DNA of 64,000 nt from Pseudomonas sediminis. GTDB lineage: Bacteria > Pseudomonadota > Gammaproteobacteria > Pseudomonadales > Pseudomonadaceae. The position numbers were made by a program, and so were the translations under genes. Below are positions 1 to 7,563 of this stretch, piece after piece (positions within the stretch are counted from its first letter, which is position 1; every line of letters starts with the position of its first letter). The stretch covers positions 1 to 64,000 of the forward strand of contig NZ_NIQU01000003.1 of the NCBI RefSeq assembly GCF_002741105.1, read 5' to 3'. Below the pieces are notes generated by a model. The model ran no database searches. It was not told where the DNA came from and saw only the letters and a program-made list of their open reading frames with translations.

Positions 1-302
1 AGTTCCACTTCGATGCCGAAGCCGGTGGGGATGGCGCCGATGCCGACGGTGCCTTCGATGAAGGTGTCAGCCGGGATGCTCAGCTTGTCGCGGGCGGCGA
101 CGAATTTCAGGGCGCCGAGGAAGCAGGCGGAATAGCCGGCAGCGAACAGCTGCTCCGGGTTGGTGCCGCTACCGCCGGCACCGCCGAGTTCTTTCGGGGT
201 GGTCAGGGCGATGTCGAGGATGCCGTCGGAGGACACAGCGCGGCCTTCACGGCCACCAAAGGCTTCAGCGGTTGCACGGTAGAGAACGTTTTCGATAGTC
301 AT
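1..302 (-). CDS. ohr: Organic hydroperoxide resistance protein Ohr (C-terminus outside window)
   Basis: Ohr is a thiol peroxidase of the OsmC/Ohr fold that reduces organic and lipid hydroperoxides in the cytoplasm, using dihydrolipoyl proteins as reductant. About 100 of the usual ~140 residues are present, beginning [14 protein letters not shown]. The conserved Arg18 and the peroxidatic Cys60 in AGYSACFLG are visible; the second catalytic cysteine would lie beyond the window. The ATG at 302 follows AAGGATCAATGCC, a good ribosome binding site. The regulator gene ohrR lies upstream on the same strand, 364 bases away, and TTGCGCAA motifs overlap the ohr promoter, so repression relieved by peroxide is expected. 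Confidence 0.95.
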   Translation of the reverse strand, partial: MTIENVLYRATAEAFGGREGRAVSSDGILDIALTTPKELGGAGGSGTNPEQLFAAGYSACFLGALKFVAARDKLSIPADTFIEGTVGIGAIPTGFGIEVE

Positions 303-350
303 GGCATTGATCCTTGTCGGTAAGTTAGGGATGGATTGGTTTGCTAATCT

Positions 351-408
351 TTTGTGCGCTAACCGTTTCCATGGGGCGAACTATATTGCGCAAAATATTA
401 GTGCGCAA
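351..408 (-). promoter_or_regulatory. ohr promoter with overlapping TTGCGCAA motifs, putative OhrR operators
   Basis: On the minus strand a -35-like TTGCGC (408-403) and a -10-like TATAGT (385-380) are separated by 17 bases, a standard sigma70 spacing. The perfect palindrome TTGCGCAA sits in the spacer (386-393), a related TTGCGCAC covers the -35 (401-408), and a third relative, TTAGCGCACAAA, lies downstream (351-362). Repeated palindromic units over a core promoter in front of ohr fit OhrR repression. That OhrR binds this motif is inference. The rest of the 303-666 gap shows no convincing gene. Confidence 0.5.
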
Positions 409-666
409 GATAAACGTGTGGAAGATTTGGTTATAGGGATTTGATTTTCAGGAATAAGCACGTCCGGCAAGGGATGTATCCATGCCTTACGGACGACACC
501 AGGGGGAATTTGCCCGATTCAGAGGCTGCTACAGCTCAGCATTGGTTGGGCTTGAGTGGGCGCGTATACACAGTGAGGTCGCTGGGTACGACGCACGCGG
601 CGTTTCGCCCAAAGAGGAAAGGGCCAGGGTTCTGCGGGAGCAGGCGATGACTGGCATCGCCAGGCG

Positions 667-1119
667 TCAGAGGGCGTCTTGCAGGTGGCCGCGTAATTCG
701 ATCAGGTCATCACGCAGCTTGCTCAACTGTTCCACACTCAACGCTGAAGCCTTGAGGATGCAGGCAGGCAATGCTTTGGCTTGTTCGTGCAGGGCGCGAC
801 CTTTGTCGGTCAGGTACAGCTGTACCACACGTTCATCCTGACTGCTGCGCTGGCGTTGCAACAGGCCTTCGCTTTCCAGGCGCTTGAGCAGAGGTGTCAA
901 TGAGCCCGGATCGGTCAGCATGCGTGCGCTGATCTCGCTGACGGTGATGCCCTCGTTTTCCCACAGCACCAGCATGGCCAGGTATTGCGGATAGGTGAGA
1001 CCGAGCGCCTGCAGCAGGGGCTTGTAGGTCTTGGTCATCATCAGCGAGGTGGAATAGAGGGCGAAGCACAGCTGGTTATCCAGCATCAGCTCGGCGCAGG
1101 GTTCCACTTGGGAGGTCAT
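667..1119 (-). CDS. ohrR: OhrR, MarR-family organic peroxide sensor and repressor
   Basis: This is a winged-helix MarR repressor of about 150 residues that senses organic hydroperoxides through a reactive cysteine. The conserved cysteine is Cys18 in LDNQLCFALYSTS, followed by the tyrosines and the wHTH region (ISARMLTDPGSLTPLLKRLE) with the wing DERVV. I use the ATG at 1119 because the longer frame needs a TTG at 1158 with no ribosome binding site. The gene precedes ohr on the same strand, the classic pairing. It presumably represses ohr, and perhaps itself, until its cysteine is oxidised. Confidence 0.9.
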   Translation of the reverse strand: MTSQVEPCAELMLDNQLCFALYSTSLMMTKTYKPLLQALGLTYPQYLAMLVLWENEGITVSEISARMLTDPGSLTPLLKRLESEGLLQRQRSSQDERVVQLYLTDKGRALHEQAKALPACILKASALSVEQLSKLRDDLIELRGHLQDAL

Positions 1120-1188
1120 GGCATTGGCCTGTGCAAGGGTGGTTGGCGTTGTCGGCAAGTGGTGCGGGCAACCCGCACCTCTGGTGAC

Positions 1189-1506
1189 TCAGCCGCAGGA
1201 TACGCGGGTGATCATTCGCTGATCATCGACGTTGAGGTTAAGGCGTTGCCCATTGTATTCCAAGGTCACCACGCTGTCGGGCGTGAGAATGCGGGCGGTG
1301 CTGGCTCCGGCTTGCTGGCGTGCCTGCTCGAGCAGTTCGGGCGTCGCGGCCTGGCCTTTGAAGTGTTCGGCAGCGGACGAGGTACAGCTATCCGGCGTTG
1401 CGCCGCTCGGTGCGGCTGCGGAGGTCGGCTTCTCGGCGTTGCTGCTGCAGCCGGCGGCGAGCAGTGCGGCGGTGAGAATCAGGCTGAAACGAGTATTGAA
1501 GTTCAA
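1189..1506 (-). CDS. Peptidase inhibitor I78-family lipoprotein
   Basis: A 105-residue lipoprotein. The signal peptide FSLILTAALLAAGC ends in a lipobox with cysteine as the acylation site. After a short Ala/Ser/Pro linker comes one I78 domain with two cysteines and the typical ending LNLNVDDQRMITRVSCG. Members of the family inhibit serine proteases, including elastase-like enzymes; the target here is unknown. The start is chosen as TTG at 1506 because AAAGGAG lies 9 bases before it and translation then opens directly into the signal peptide. ATG codons at 1542 and 1527 are in frame but lack such a site. The gene follows yceH closely and may be cotranscribed with it. Confidence 0.75.
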   Translation of the reverse strand: MNFNTRFSLILTAALLAAGCSSNAEKPTSAAAPSGATPDSCTSSAAEHFKGQAATPELLEQARQQAGASTARILTPDSVVTLEYNGQRLNLNVDDQRMITRVSCG

Positions 1507-1538
1507 CGCGTTGGGCTCCTTTTCCATAGGTGTAGCGG

Positions 1539-2189
1539 TCATTGCGCGCCTTCTAGGCGTGCCAGGCGTTCTTCCAGCGCTGCGATGCGCGCTTCCAGTT
1601 CGACCAGTCGATCTTCGTTAGGTGCCGCAGCCTCCCCGCGAGCAGCTGGGCGGCTCGCCAGGAGGCTCTCCAGATCGGCAGGCTCGCCGAGCAGATGCAT
1701 GTAGCGATCCTCGCGCTGACCGCTTTGGCGAGGCAGCAGCAGGGCCAGCCCGCGACCGATCAGGCGCTCCAGTTGATGCTGGACTTCTGCGACATCGTCG
1801 AAGTCGTGCATGCGGTTGCTGCGCGTGAGCAGCTCGTTGAGCGTTTGCGGGCCACGCAACAGCAGCAGACCGAGCAATACCGTCTGCGGCTTGACCAACT
1901 CCAGCTGCTTGTCGCAGCGCTGTTCCCAGCGATCGGCACGGCTGCCCATCACCAGATGCACCAACTGGCGACCTTCGAGGCTGCGCAGGTAGCGCCCGAC
2001 TTCTCCGGTTTCCAGGTTCATCAGCGGTTCGCGGCTGGTCTTCTGGTTGCAGGCTAGTTGCACGGCATTGAGCGTCAGCGGGTAGGTTTCCGGTGTGGTC
2101 AGTTGCTTTTCGATCAAGCAGCCGAGGATGCGCACCTCGACGGCGTGCAGTGGGGTTTCACCAACCAGCGGGGATGGGGTGTGCGACAT
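1539..2189 (-). CDS. yceH: YceH-family (UPF0502/DUF480) protein
   Basis: A 216-residue DUF480 protein. These have two winged-helix-like halves and no established biochemical role. The family signature is clear: [20 protein letters not shown], then [16 protein letters not shown], and in the second half [17 protein letters not shown]. The C-terminus is predicted coiled coil ([20 protein letters not shown]). The ATG at 2189 lies just after an AGGAT region. The lipoprotein gene follows immediately on the same strand. Family membership is secure; any function is not. Confidence 0.9.
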   Translation of the reverse strand: MSHTPSPLVGETPLHAVEVRILGCLIEKQLTTPETYPLTLNAVQLACNQKTSREPLMNLETGEVGRYLRSLEGRQLVHLVMGSRADRWEQRCDKQLELVKPQTVLLGLLLLRGPQTLNELLTRSNRMHDFDDVAEVQHQLERLIGRGLALLLPRQSGQREDRYMHLLGEPADLESLLASRPAARGEAAAPNEDRLVELEARIAALEERLARLEGAQ

Positions 2190-2237
2190 GGATCGATCCT
2201 GGCAGGAAGAACCTACCTAGGTTAACGGCATCCGCGC

Positions 2238-2804
2238 TCAGCTGACAGGCTTCAATGTGTGTTCGAGCATGTCCAGGCTGGCGCCGAGTACCTGCTGGCG
2301 CGATTCCTCGCTGGCCATCATGCGTGCCAGCAGCAGGCTGCCGAGGCATTGCGCGAGAATCGTCCAGGCCAGTTGCGGGTCGCCGATGATCTCGGCCCAG
2401 GTGCTTTGCAGCTGCAGGATCTGCTGTTCGGTACGCAGCCTGACGCGCTCATCGGCACGGGCGATCTCCGCGCCCAGTGCCGGCAGCACGCAGCCTTTGT
2501 CCGCCTGTTCGACATGCGCCAGGCTGAGATAGGCCGCCAGGCAGCGTTGCAGCTTGTCACGCCCGGCGTCACCCGCTTCGCCGCCGAGGCGGCTCAGGCT
2601 GTTGCGCAACTCGCGCTCGATCAGTTCGGCGAACAGGTCGTCCTTGCTCGGAAAGTGGCTGTAGAAGGCCGCGCCGGTCAGACCGATGGTTTTCATCAGC
2701 GTATCCACGCCGGTCACGGCAAAACCTTGCTGCTTGGCAATCGCGCCGCTGCTGGCGAGCAGGCGCTCGCGGGTTTCGGCCTTGTGTTCGGCGGAATAAC
2801 GCAT
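2238..2804 (-). CDS. TetR/AcrR-family transcriptional regulator
   Basis: A 188-residue TetR repressor. The N-terminal helix-turn-helix is seen in TRERLLASSGAIAKQQGF, then GVDTLMKTIGLTGAAFYSHF, with the typical SKDDLFAELIERE after it. The C-terminal ligand domain is of the TetR_C type found in regulators of oxidoreductases. The start is ATG at 2804 because GGAG lies 6 bases before it; an upstream ATG at 2846 has none. It is divergent from an SDR gene, with two copies of TAACGNTCGTT in the 89-base gap. It very likely represses both itself and the SDR. The inducer is unknown. Confidence 0.9.
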   Translation of the reverse strand: MRYSAEHKAETRERLLASSGAIAKQQGFAVTGVDTLMKTIGLTGAAFYSHFPSKDDLFAELIERELRNSLSRLGGEAGDAGRDKLQRCLAAYLSLAHVEQADKGCVLPALGAEIARADERVRLRTEQQILQLQSTWAEIIGDPQLAWTILAQCLGSLLLARMMASEESRQQVLGASLDMLEHTLKPVS

Positions 2805-2850
2805 GGATGACTCCGTTCTATGCTGGGTTGACCTGCCCGAAAGCATAGCA

Positions 2851-2878
2851 TAACGTTCGTTCAGCTAACGATCGTTAG
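2851..2878. promoter_or_regulatory. Tandem TetR-type operator between the TetR gene and the SDR gene
   Basis: TAACGTTCGTT (2851-2861) and TAACGATCGTT (2866-2876) are direct repeats 15 bases apart. The second is the core of a perfect 14-base palindrome, CTAACGATCGTTAG (2865-2878). Palindromes of this size in a short divergent gap are typical TetR binding sites. Binding by the neighbouring regulator is inference. Confidence 0.65.
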
Positions 2879-2893
2879 TCAATGGAGAAAGCC

Positions 2894-3625
2894 ATGAACG
2901 AAAACAAGAAAGTCGCGTTGATCATTGGCGCCGGTGACGCCACGGGCGGAGCCATCGCCCGGCGCTTCGCCCGTGAGGGGTATGTCGCCTGCGTCACCCG
3001 TCGTAGCCTGGACAAACTGCAACCGCTGCTGGAGGAAATCCGCGGCGAGGGCGGTGAGGCCCACGGTTTCGCGTCCGATGCACGGCGTGAGGAGCAGGTG
3101 GCTGAACTGGTCGAGAACATCGAGCGTGACATCGGCCCCATCGAGGTAATGGTGTTCAATATCGGCGCCAACGTGCCCTGCAGCATTCTCGAGGAAACCG
3201 CGCGCAAGTACTTCAAGATCTGGGAAATGGCTTGCTTCTCCGGCTTCCTGACCAGTCAGGCGGTGGCCAGACGCATGGTCGGCCGCGGCCGTGGCACCAT
3301 TTTGTTCACTGGCGCCACTGCGGGTTTGCGCGGTGCTGCCGGGTTCGCCGCGTTCGCCGGAGCCAAGCATGGCATTCGGGCGCTGGCGCAGAGCATGGCG
3401 CGTGAGCTGGGGCCGCTGAACGTGCATGTCGCCCATGTGGTGGTGGATGGTGCCATCGATACCGCGTTCATCCGTGACAGCTTTCCGGAGCTCTACGCCA
3501 AGAAGGATCAGGATGGCATTCTCGATCCCGAACACATCGCCGACAGCTACTGGTTTCTGCACAGCCAGCCGCGTGATGCCTGGACCTTCGAGCTGGACCT
3601 GCGGCCATGGATGGAGCGCTGGTAA
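2894..3625 (+). CDS. SDR-family protein lacking the catalytic tyrosine
   Basis: A 243-residue Rossmann protein of the short-chain dehydrogenase/reductase family. The dinucleotide-binding start is atypical, GAGDATGGAIARRFA rather than TGxxxGxG, and the later NIGANV stands where NNAG is usual. At the active site the YxxxK motif reads FAGAK, so the lysine is kept but the tyrosine is phenylalanine, and the preceding serine position reads FTGATAG. The start at 2894 follows GGAG with 6-base spacing; the ATG at 2882 has no site. It is divergent from the TetR gene and followed closely by a DsbA-fold isomerase. It may have another chemistry or a non-catalytic role. Confidence 0.85.
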   Translation: MNENKKVALIIGAGDATGGAIARRFAREGYVACVTRRSLDKLQPLLEEIRGEGGEAHGFASDARREEQVAELVENIERDIGPIEVMVFNIGANVPCSILEETARKYFKIWEMACFSGFLTSQAVARRMVGRGRGTILFTGATAGLRGAAGFAAFAGAKHGIRALAQSMARELGPLNVHVAHVVVDGAIDTAFIRDSFPELYAKKDQDGILDPEHIADSYWFLHSQPRDAWTFELDLRPWMERW

Positions 3626-3668
3626 TCTGCGCTGAGCCCATAATCACAATAACGAGCGAGTGAACCTG

Positions 3669-4262
3669 ATGAGCAAGACGGTGGAGTTCTTCTTCGACCT
3701 GGGCAGCCCTGCGTCCTACCTGGCTTATACCCAGTTGCCTAGTCTGTGCCGCGAGGCCGGCGCCGCGCTGGTGTATCGGCCGATGCTGCTTGGTGGCGTG
3801 TTCCAGGCCACTGGCAACGCGTCGCCAGCGATGATTCCGGTCAAGGGCCGCTACATGATTCGCGACCTGGCACGTTTTGCCGAGCGTTACGGCGTACCGA
3901 TGCGTTTCAACCCGCATTTCCCGATCAATACTCTGACGCTGATGCGCTTGCTGGTAGCCGTCCAACTGCATCAGCCGGAGCGCTTCGACCATGCCCTGCA
4001 GGCGCTATTCCGGGCTATCTGGGTCGATGGGGTGAACATGGGCGATCCGGCCAAAGTGGCAGGCGTGCTGGTGGCCGCTGGCTTCGATGCGGCACAGTTG
4101 CAGGCGCAGATCGCTGAACCGGCAGTGAAGGATGCACTCAAGGCGACTACCGAGGAGGCGGTCAAGCGCGGCGTATTTGGTGCTCCGACTTGCTTCGTCG
4201 GCGAGGAGATGTTCTTTGGCCAGGATCGCCTGGATTTCGTTCGCGAAGCCCTTCGCGCCTAG
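3669..4262 (+). CDS. 2-hydroxychromene-2-carboxylate isomerase-like DsbA-fold protein
   Basis: A 197-residue protein of the DsbA/GST-kappa thioredoxin fold. The N-terminus VEFFFDLGSPASYLAYTQLP carries the serine that activates glutathione in this family. The FRAIWVDGVNMGDP and GVFGAPTCFVGEEMFFGQDRL blocks are also typical. HCCA isomerases act in naphthalene degradation with glutathione as cofactor, but most genomic members act on unknown substrates, and no aromatic pathway genes lie nearby. The gene follows the SDR by about 40 bases and is probably cotranscribed under the TetR regulator. ATG at 3669 is preferred; GTG at 3660 is possible. Confidence 0.85.
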   Translation: MSKTVEFFFDLGSPASYLAYTQLPSLCREAGAALVYRPMLLGGVFQATGNASPAMIPVKGRYMIRDLARFAERYGVPMRFNPHFPINTLTLMRLLVAVQLHQPERFDHALQALFRAIWVDGVNMGDPAKVAGVLVAAGFDAAQLQAQIAEPAVKDALKATTEEAVKRGVFGAPTCFVGEEMFFGQDRLDFVREALRA

Positions 4263-4330
4263 GTGCTTTTCGTACAGGGCCCGATGCCTGGCACAATGGC
4301 CGGATTATTGTCCGGCCGTTCGAGTACCCG

Positions 4331-4546
4331 ATGAACCCCGAAGCATTGAAACTCCTGGTGACCCGCCGAATGCCTTATGGCAAGTACAAGGATCGGCTGA
4401 TCGCCGATCTGCCGGGGCACTACCTCAACTGGTTCGCCCGCACGGGCTTCCCCAAGGGCGAACTGGGTCAGTTGCTGGCGCTGATGCAGGAGATCGACCA
4501 CAACGGCCTCAAGCCGCTGCTCGACCCGCTGCGAAAGAATGCGTAA
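4331..4546 (+). CDS. DUF3820 family protein
   Basis: A small 71-residue protein matching the DUF3820 pattern: MPYGKYKDRLIADLPGHYL, then WFARTGFPKGELGQLLALM and a C-terminal GLKPLLDPLR. The family is annotated as putative quorum-sensing-regulated virulence factor from a P. aeruginosa structure, but its function has not been shown to my knowledge. ATG at 4331 is chosen because it opens this conserved core; the same frame is open upstream without family similarity. An inverted repeat begins one base after the stop codon. Confidence 0.85.
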   Translation: MNPEALKLLVTRRMPYGKYKDRLIADLPGHYLNWFARTGFPKGELGQLLALMQEIDHNGLKPLLDPLRKNA

Positions 4547-4547
4547 G

Positions 4548-4615
4548 CCGTAGGGTGTGCCAGGCGCACCAGCATGCGCGTGCAGGAATTGAGGTGCGCA
4601 AAGCACACCCTACGG
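4548..4615. repeat. Inverted repeat with GTAGGGTGTGC arms
   Basis: CCGTAGGGTGTGC (4548-4560) and GCACACCCTACGG (4603-4615) are perfect 13-base inverted arms round a 42-base centre that also contains GGCGCACC and GGTGCGC. It fills the gap between two convergent genes and begins right after a stop codon. A relative lies at 36854-36929. This looks like a dispersed extragenic repeat of pseudomonad type that may also terminate transcription. Confidence 0.7.
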
Positions 4616-4628
4616 TAATGCCGTCATC

Positions 4629-4877
4629 TCAATGCCAGTTGCGCCCGTGATCCAGCTTTTGATCCACCAGCCATTTGCCGTGTGCGATGGACGCGTGCTG
4701 GGCTTTGCTCAGGTCGTCCATGAAGGCGTAATCCACCGGCAAGGTCTGGCGCTTGCTGGTGTTGCCGTCGGGATCGGTGATCTGGCAACCACCGGCCCAG
4801 GGTGTCGGCAGGCCGGGGTGTTCCATGACGCTGGCACGGATGGTGTGGTCGCGGTGGGTGCAGGTAAGCGCGCTCAT
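4629..4877 (-). CDS. Hypothetical small protein
   Basis: An 82-residue soluble protein that I do not recognise. It is rich in His and Asp, with CTHRDHTIRASVMEHPG near the start, one further cysteine (GGCQITDPDG) and the ending LDHGRNWH; metal binding is possible but unproven. ATG at 4877 overlaps the TGA of a short upstream reading frame as ATGA. Codon use matches the neighbours. It is convergent with the DUF3820 gene across the repeat. No signal peptide or membrane segment is seen. Confidence 0.6.
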   Translation of the reverse strand: MSALTCTHRDHTIRASVMEHPGLPTPWAGGCQITDPDGNTSKRQTLPVDYAFMDDLSKAQHASIAHGKWLVDQKLDHGRNWH

Positions 4878-5030
4878 GAGGCCACCTCGTAGATCGAGGC
4901 GCCGCCCTCGGCGTCGACGCCACACCGAAGTTCCAGCCGGGAGCCGGTAGCGGCGCCGCTTGGATGAGTGATGCGTCTGTTCTCCTACCTTAGCCCAGTT
5001 GGCGCAGCAGCGAGCTTTGTCCGACAAACG

Positions 5031-5058
5031 CACAGGGCCGGCATTGGCCGGCCTTGTG
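5031..5058 (-). terminator. Hairpin downstream of the SDR of the monooxygenase operon
   Basis: CACAGGGCCGGC and GCCGGCCTTGTG form a 12-base stem (one G-T pair) with an ATTG loop, 17 bases past the stop codon at 5076. The following T-run on the minus strand is weak. Confidence 0.55.
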
Positions 5059-5075
5059 TGGTGCTTGCTGTGAGG

Positions 5076-5963
5076 CTACTCAGTCGCTTCGCGCGCCTTG
5101 TCCGCGTTTCGTGGCTTGGGCGCGAAGCGGGCGGCCAAGCGCATCGAGATAGTGACCAGGCGCTGATACAGCGCCGGCATGCTGCGCTGCACCCAGTCCA
5201 GAGCGTGGGCATCGGCGCCGATGAGGATGCGCCGCTTGTTGGCCAGCACGCCATTTACGATGACCTTCGCCGCCTGTTCCGGCGTGGTGCGCAGCAGCTG
5301 GTCGTTGAATTGCTGACGCGCCTGTTCGGCGGCCTGGCCGGTGACCTTGGTCAAGCTGTCGTTCATGCGCGCGGTCTTGGCGATGTTGGTGCGGATGCCG
5401 CCGGGGTGCACACAACTGGCGGACACCCCGCAAGCGGCCATGTCCAACTCCTGGCGCAGTGACTCGGTAAAGCCACGCACGGCGAATTTGCTGGCATTGT
5501 AGGCACTCATGCCGGGCTGGGAGAACAGGCCGAAGACACTGGAGACGTTGACCACATGGCCCTGGCCAGCCGCCTTGAGATAAGGCAGGAAGGCCTTGGT
5601 GCCGTTGATCACGCCCCAGAAGTTGATGTTCATGATCCACTCGTAGTCGGCGTAATCGTTGCCTTCCACGGTGCCACCCTGAGCCACGCCGGCATTGTTG
5701 AAGATGGCATTGACCCGGCCAAATTCGCTGACGATCTGCTCGGCCCAGGCCTCGACGGCTGCGCGGTCGGCGACGTCGACGCGCTGCTGGCTGACGGTGA
5801 CGCCAAGTTTGCGCGCCTGCTCGGCGGTTTCCTTAAGACCTTCGACGTTGACGTCGGACAGCGCCAGGTGACAGCCCTGGCGTGCCAGCTGATAGGCGAG
5901 GGCGCGGCCGATACCGGAGCCGGCGCCGGTGATGGCGGCTACCTTGTTCTCGAAGGATTTCAT
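5076..5963 (-). CDS. SDR-family NAD(P)-dependent oxidoreductase
   Basis: A 295-residue classical SDR with every key motif: cofactor site TGAGSGIGRALA, NNAG, serine in VVNVSSVFG, and YNASK with catalytic Tyr and Lys. The C-terminal extension after LVTISMRLAARF suggests the long-chain alcohol/acyl type of SDR seen beside flavin monooxygenases. Its ATG overlaps the stop codon of the monooxygenase as ATGA, so translation is coupled. With the two upstream genes it forms an operon that probably oxidises a hydrophobic ketone or alcohol. The substrate is unknown. Confidence 0.9.
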   Translation of the reverse strand: MKSFENKVAAITGAGSGIGRALAYQLARQGCHLALSDVNVEGLKETAEQARKLGVTVSQQRVDVADRAAVEAWAEQIVSEFGRVNAIFNNAGVAQGGTVEGNDYADYEWIMNINFWGVINGTKAFLPYLKAAGQGHVVNVSSVFGLFSQPGMSAYNASKFAVRGFTESLRQELDMAACGVSASCVHPGGIRTNIAKTARMNDSLTKVTGQAAEQARQQFNDQLLRTTPEQAAKVIVNGVLANKRRILIGADAHALDWVQRSMPALYQRLVTISMRLAARFAPKPRNADKAREATE

Positions 5964-7513
5964 GCGCTGGTCTCCTGCACATCGAGGGCGACGGCGTTGC
6001 TCTGTGCCGGGTGAGCGGCCTGCTTGCGGCTGAAGTGGTAGGCAGGGGGATCGAAGTGACGCGTCAGCATGCGGTAGCGCCAGGTGAAGCCCGGCCACAC
6101 CGTGCAGTTGCGGCCACTGACCGGGTGCAGGTACCAGCTCATGCATCCGCCGGTGTTCCATACGGTGCTGCCGAGAGTGCCCTGAATCTTCCTGTTGAAG
6201 GCGTCCTGCGCCTCGCGCCTGGGCTCCAGGCTCTGCAGCTGGCCCTCTTCAAGCTGCTTGAGGGCGCCAAGCACATAGGTGATCTGCGACTCGATCATAT
6301 AGATCATGGAGTTGTGGCCCAGGCCGGTGTTCGGCCCCATGAGGAAGAACAGATTGGGGAAGCCAGCGGTCATGGTGCCCTTGTAGGCTTCCGGGCCCTC
6401 GGGCCAGGTGTCGAGCAGGTCGATGCCGCCACGGCCGAACACCGTGCCGCGTGGCAGCGGGTCGCTGGGAGTGAAGCCGGTACCGAAGATGATGGCGTCC
6501 ACCTCGCGTTCCTGGCCATCGGCCGTGCGTACGCCATGCGGCAGGATCTCGGTGACGCTATCGGTGATCACCTCGACATTGGGCTGAACCAGTGCCGGGT
6601 AGTAGTCGTTGGAGATAAGCACGCGCTTGCAGCCCATGGTGTAGTCCGGGGTCACCTTGGCGCGCAGTACCGGGTCCTTGATCTGCTTGTTGATGTACAG
6701 CTTGGCGATGCCCTGGGCCATGCGCAGCAGGCGAGGGGCGAAGGCGAAGGCGATGACCCGGCTTTCGAGGATGCTGTACAGGGCGCCGCGCCAGAGTTTC
6801 TGCGCCAGAGGGAAGCGCTTGAAGCGCTCGCGTTCATCATCGCGAATGGCGCGGTCCGGCTTGGGCATGATCCACGGTGCCGTGCGCTGGTAGAGATCGA
6901 GCTGCGCAACCTGCTTTTGTATCTGCGGCACGAACTGGATGGCCGAGGCGCCGGTACCGATCACCGCCACGCGCTTGCCGGTCAGGTCATAGTCGTGATT
7001 CCACTGCTGTGAGTGGAACACCTCGCCGGTGAAGTGCTCCAGGCCCTTGAGCTTGGGAATCGATGGCGTGGACAGGGCGCCCATGCCGGATACCACGAAC
7101 TGTGCGCTGTACTGGTTGCCGGCGCGATCCAGCAGGTGCCACAGCTCGGCGTGCTCATCCCAGCGCATCTGCACCACTTCGGTACCCAGCAGGGTCTTGT
7201 CCTGCAGCCGATACTTCTCCCAGCAACCTTGCAGATACGCCTTGATTTCCGGCTGCCTGGCGAACATCCGCGTCCAGTTCGGGTTCGGCTCGAAGGAGAA
7301 CGAATACAGGTGTGATTGCACGTCGCAGCCGCAGCCCGGGTAGTTGTTCACCCGCCAGGTTCCGCCAACGCCGGCTTCCTTCTCGAACAGCAGGAAATCC
7401 TGCTCACCCTGCTGCTTGAGGCGAATGGCCATGCCGAGGCCGGAGAAACCGCTGCCAAGAATGGCGATCTTGCAATGACGGGCAGCGGTAGGGGGTGACA
7501 CGGGCGCATTCAT
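5960..7513 (-). CDS. Flavin-containing monooxygenase, Baeyer-Villiger type
   Basis: A 517-residue NADPH- and FAD-dependent monooxygenase. The FAD site ILGSGFSGLGMAIRL is near the N-terminus and the NADPH site VIGTGASAIQFVPQ in the middle. Between them lies FTGEVFHSQQWNHD, a match to the Baeyer-Villiger fingerprint FxGxxxHxxxW. GTGFTPSD in the C-terminal half is the usual ATG-like motif. Such enzymes insert oxygen next to a carbonyl to make esters or lactones. ATG at 7513 follows AGGAG at 8 bases; the longer frame to 7552 lacks a site. It lies between a PF10118 hydrolase and an SDR. The substrate is not predictable. Confidence 0.9.
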   Translation of the reverse strand: MNAPVSPPTAARHCKIAILGSGFSGLGMAIRLKQQGEQDFLLFEKEAGVGGTWRVNNYPGCGCDVQSHLYSFSFEPNPNWTRMFARQPEIKAYLQGCWEKYRLQDKTLLGTEVVQMRWDEHAELWHLLDRAGNQYSAQFVVSGMGALSTPSIPKLKGLEHFTGEVFHSQQWNHDYDLTGKRVAVIGTGASAIQFVPQIQKQVAQLDLYQRTAPWIMPKPDRAIRDDERERFKRFPLAQKLWRGALYSILESRVIAFAFAPRLLRMAQGIAKLYINKQIKDPVLRAKVTPDYTMGCKRVLISNDYYPALVQPNVEVITDSVTEILPHGVRTADGQEREVDAIIFGTGFTPSDPLPRGTVFGRGGIDLLDTWPEGPEAYKGTMTAGFPNLFFLMGPNTGLGHNSMIYMIESQITYVLGALKQLEEGQLQSLEPRREAQDAFNRKIQGTLGSTVWNTGGCMSWYLHPVSGRNCTVWPGFTWRYRMLTRHFDPPAYHFSRKQAAHPAQSNAVALDVQETSA

Positions 7514-7563
7514 GGCCGAGCTCCTGCTTGTCGTTCTTGTTGGTGTCTGCACGCCAAGGGCCG

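Noticed and set aside
441..841. Two plus-strand frames in and beyond the ohr-ohrR gap
   Set aside because: No ribosome binding site, unusual composition, and overlap with ohrR.
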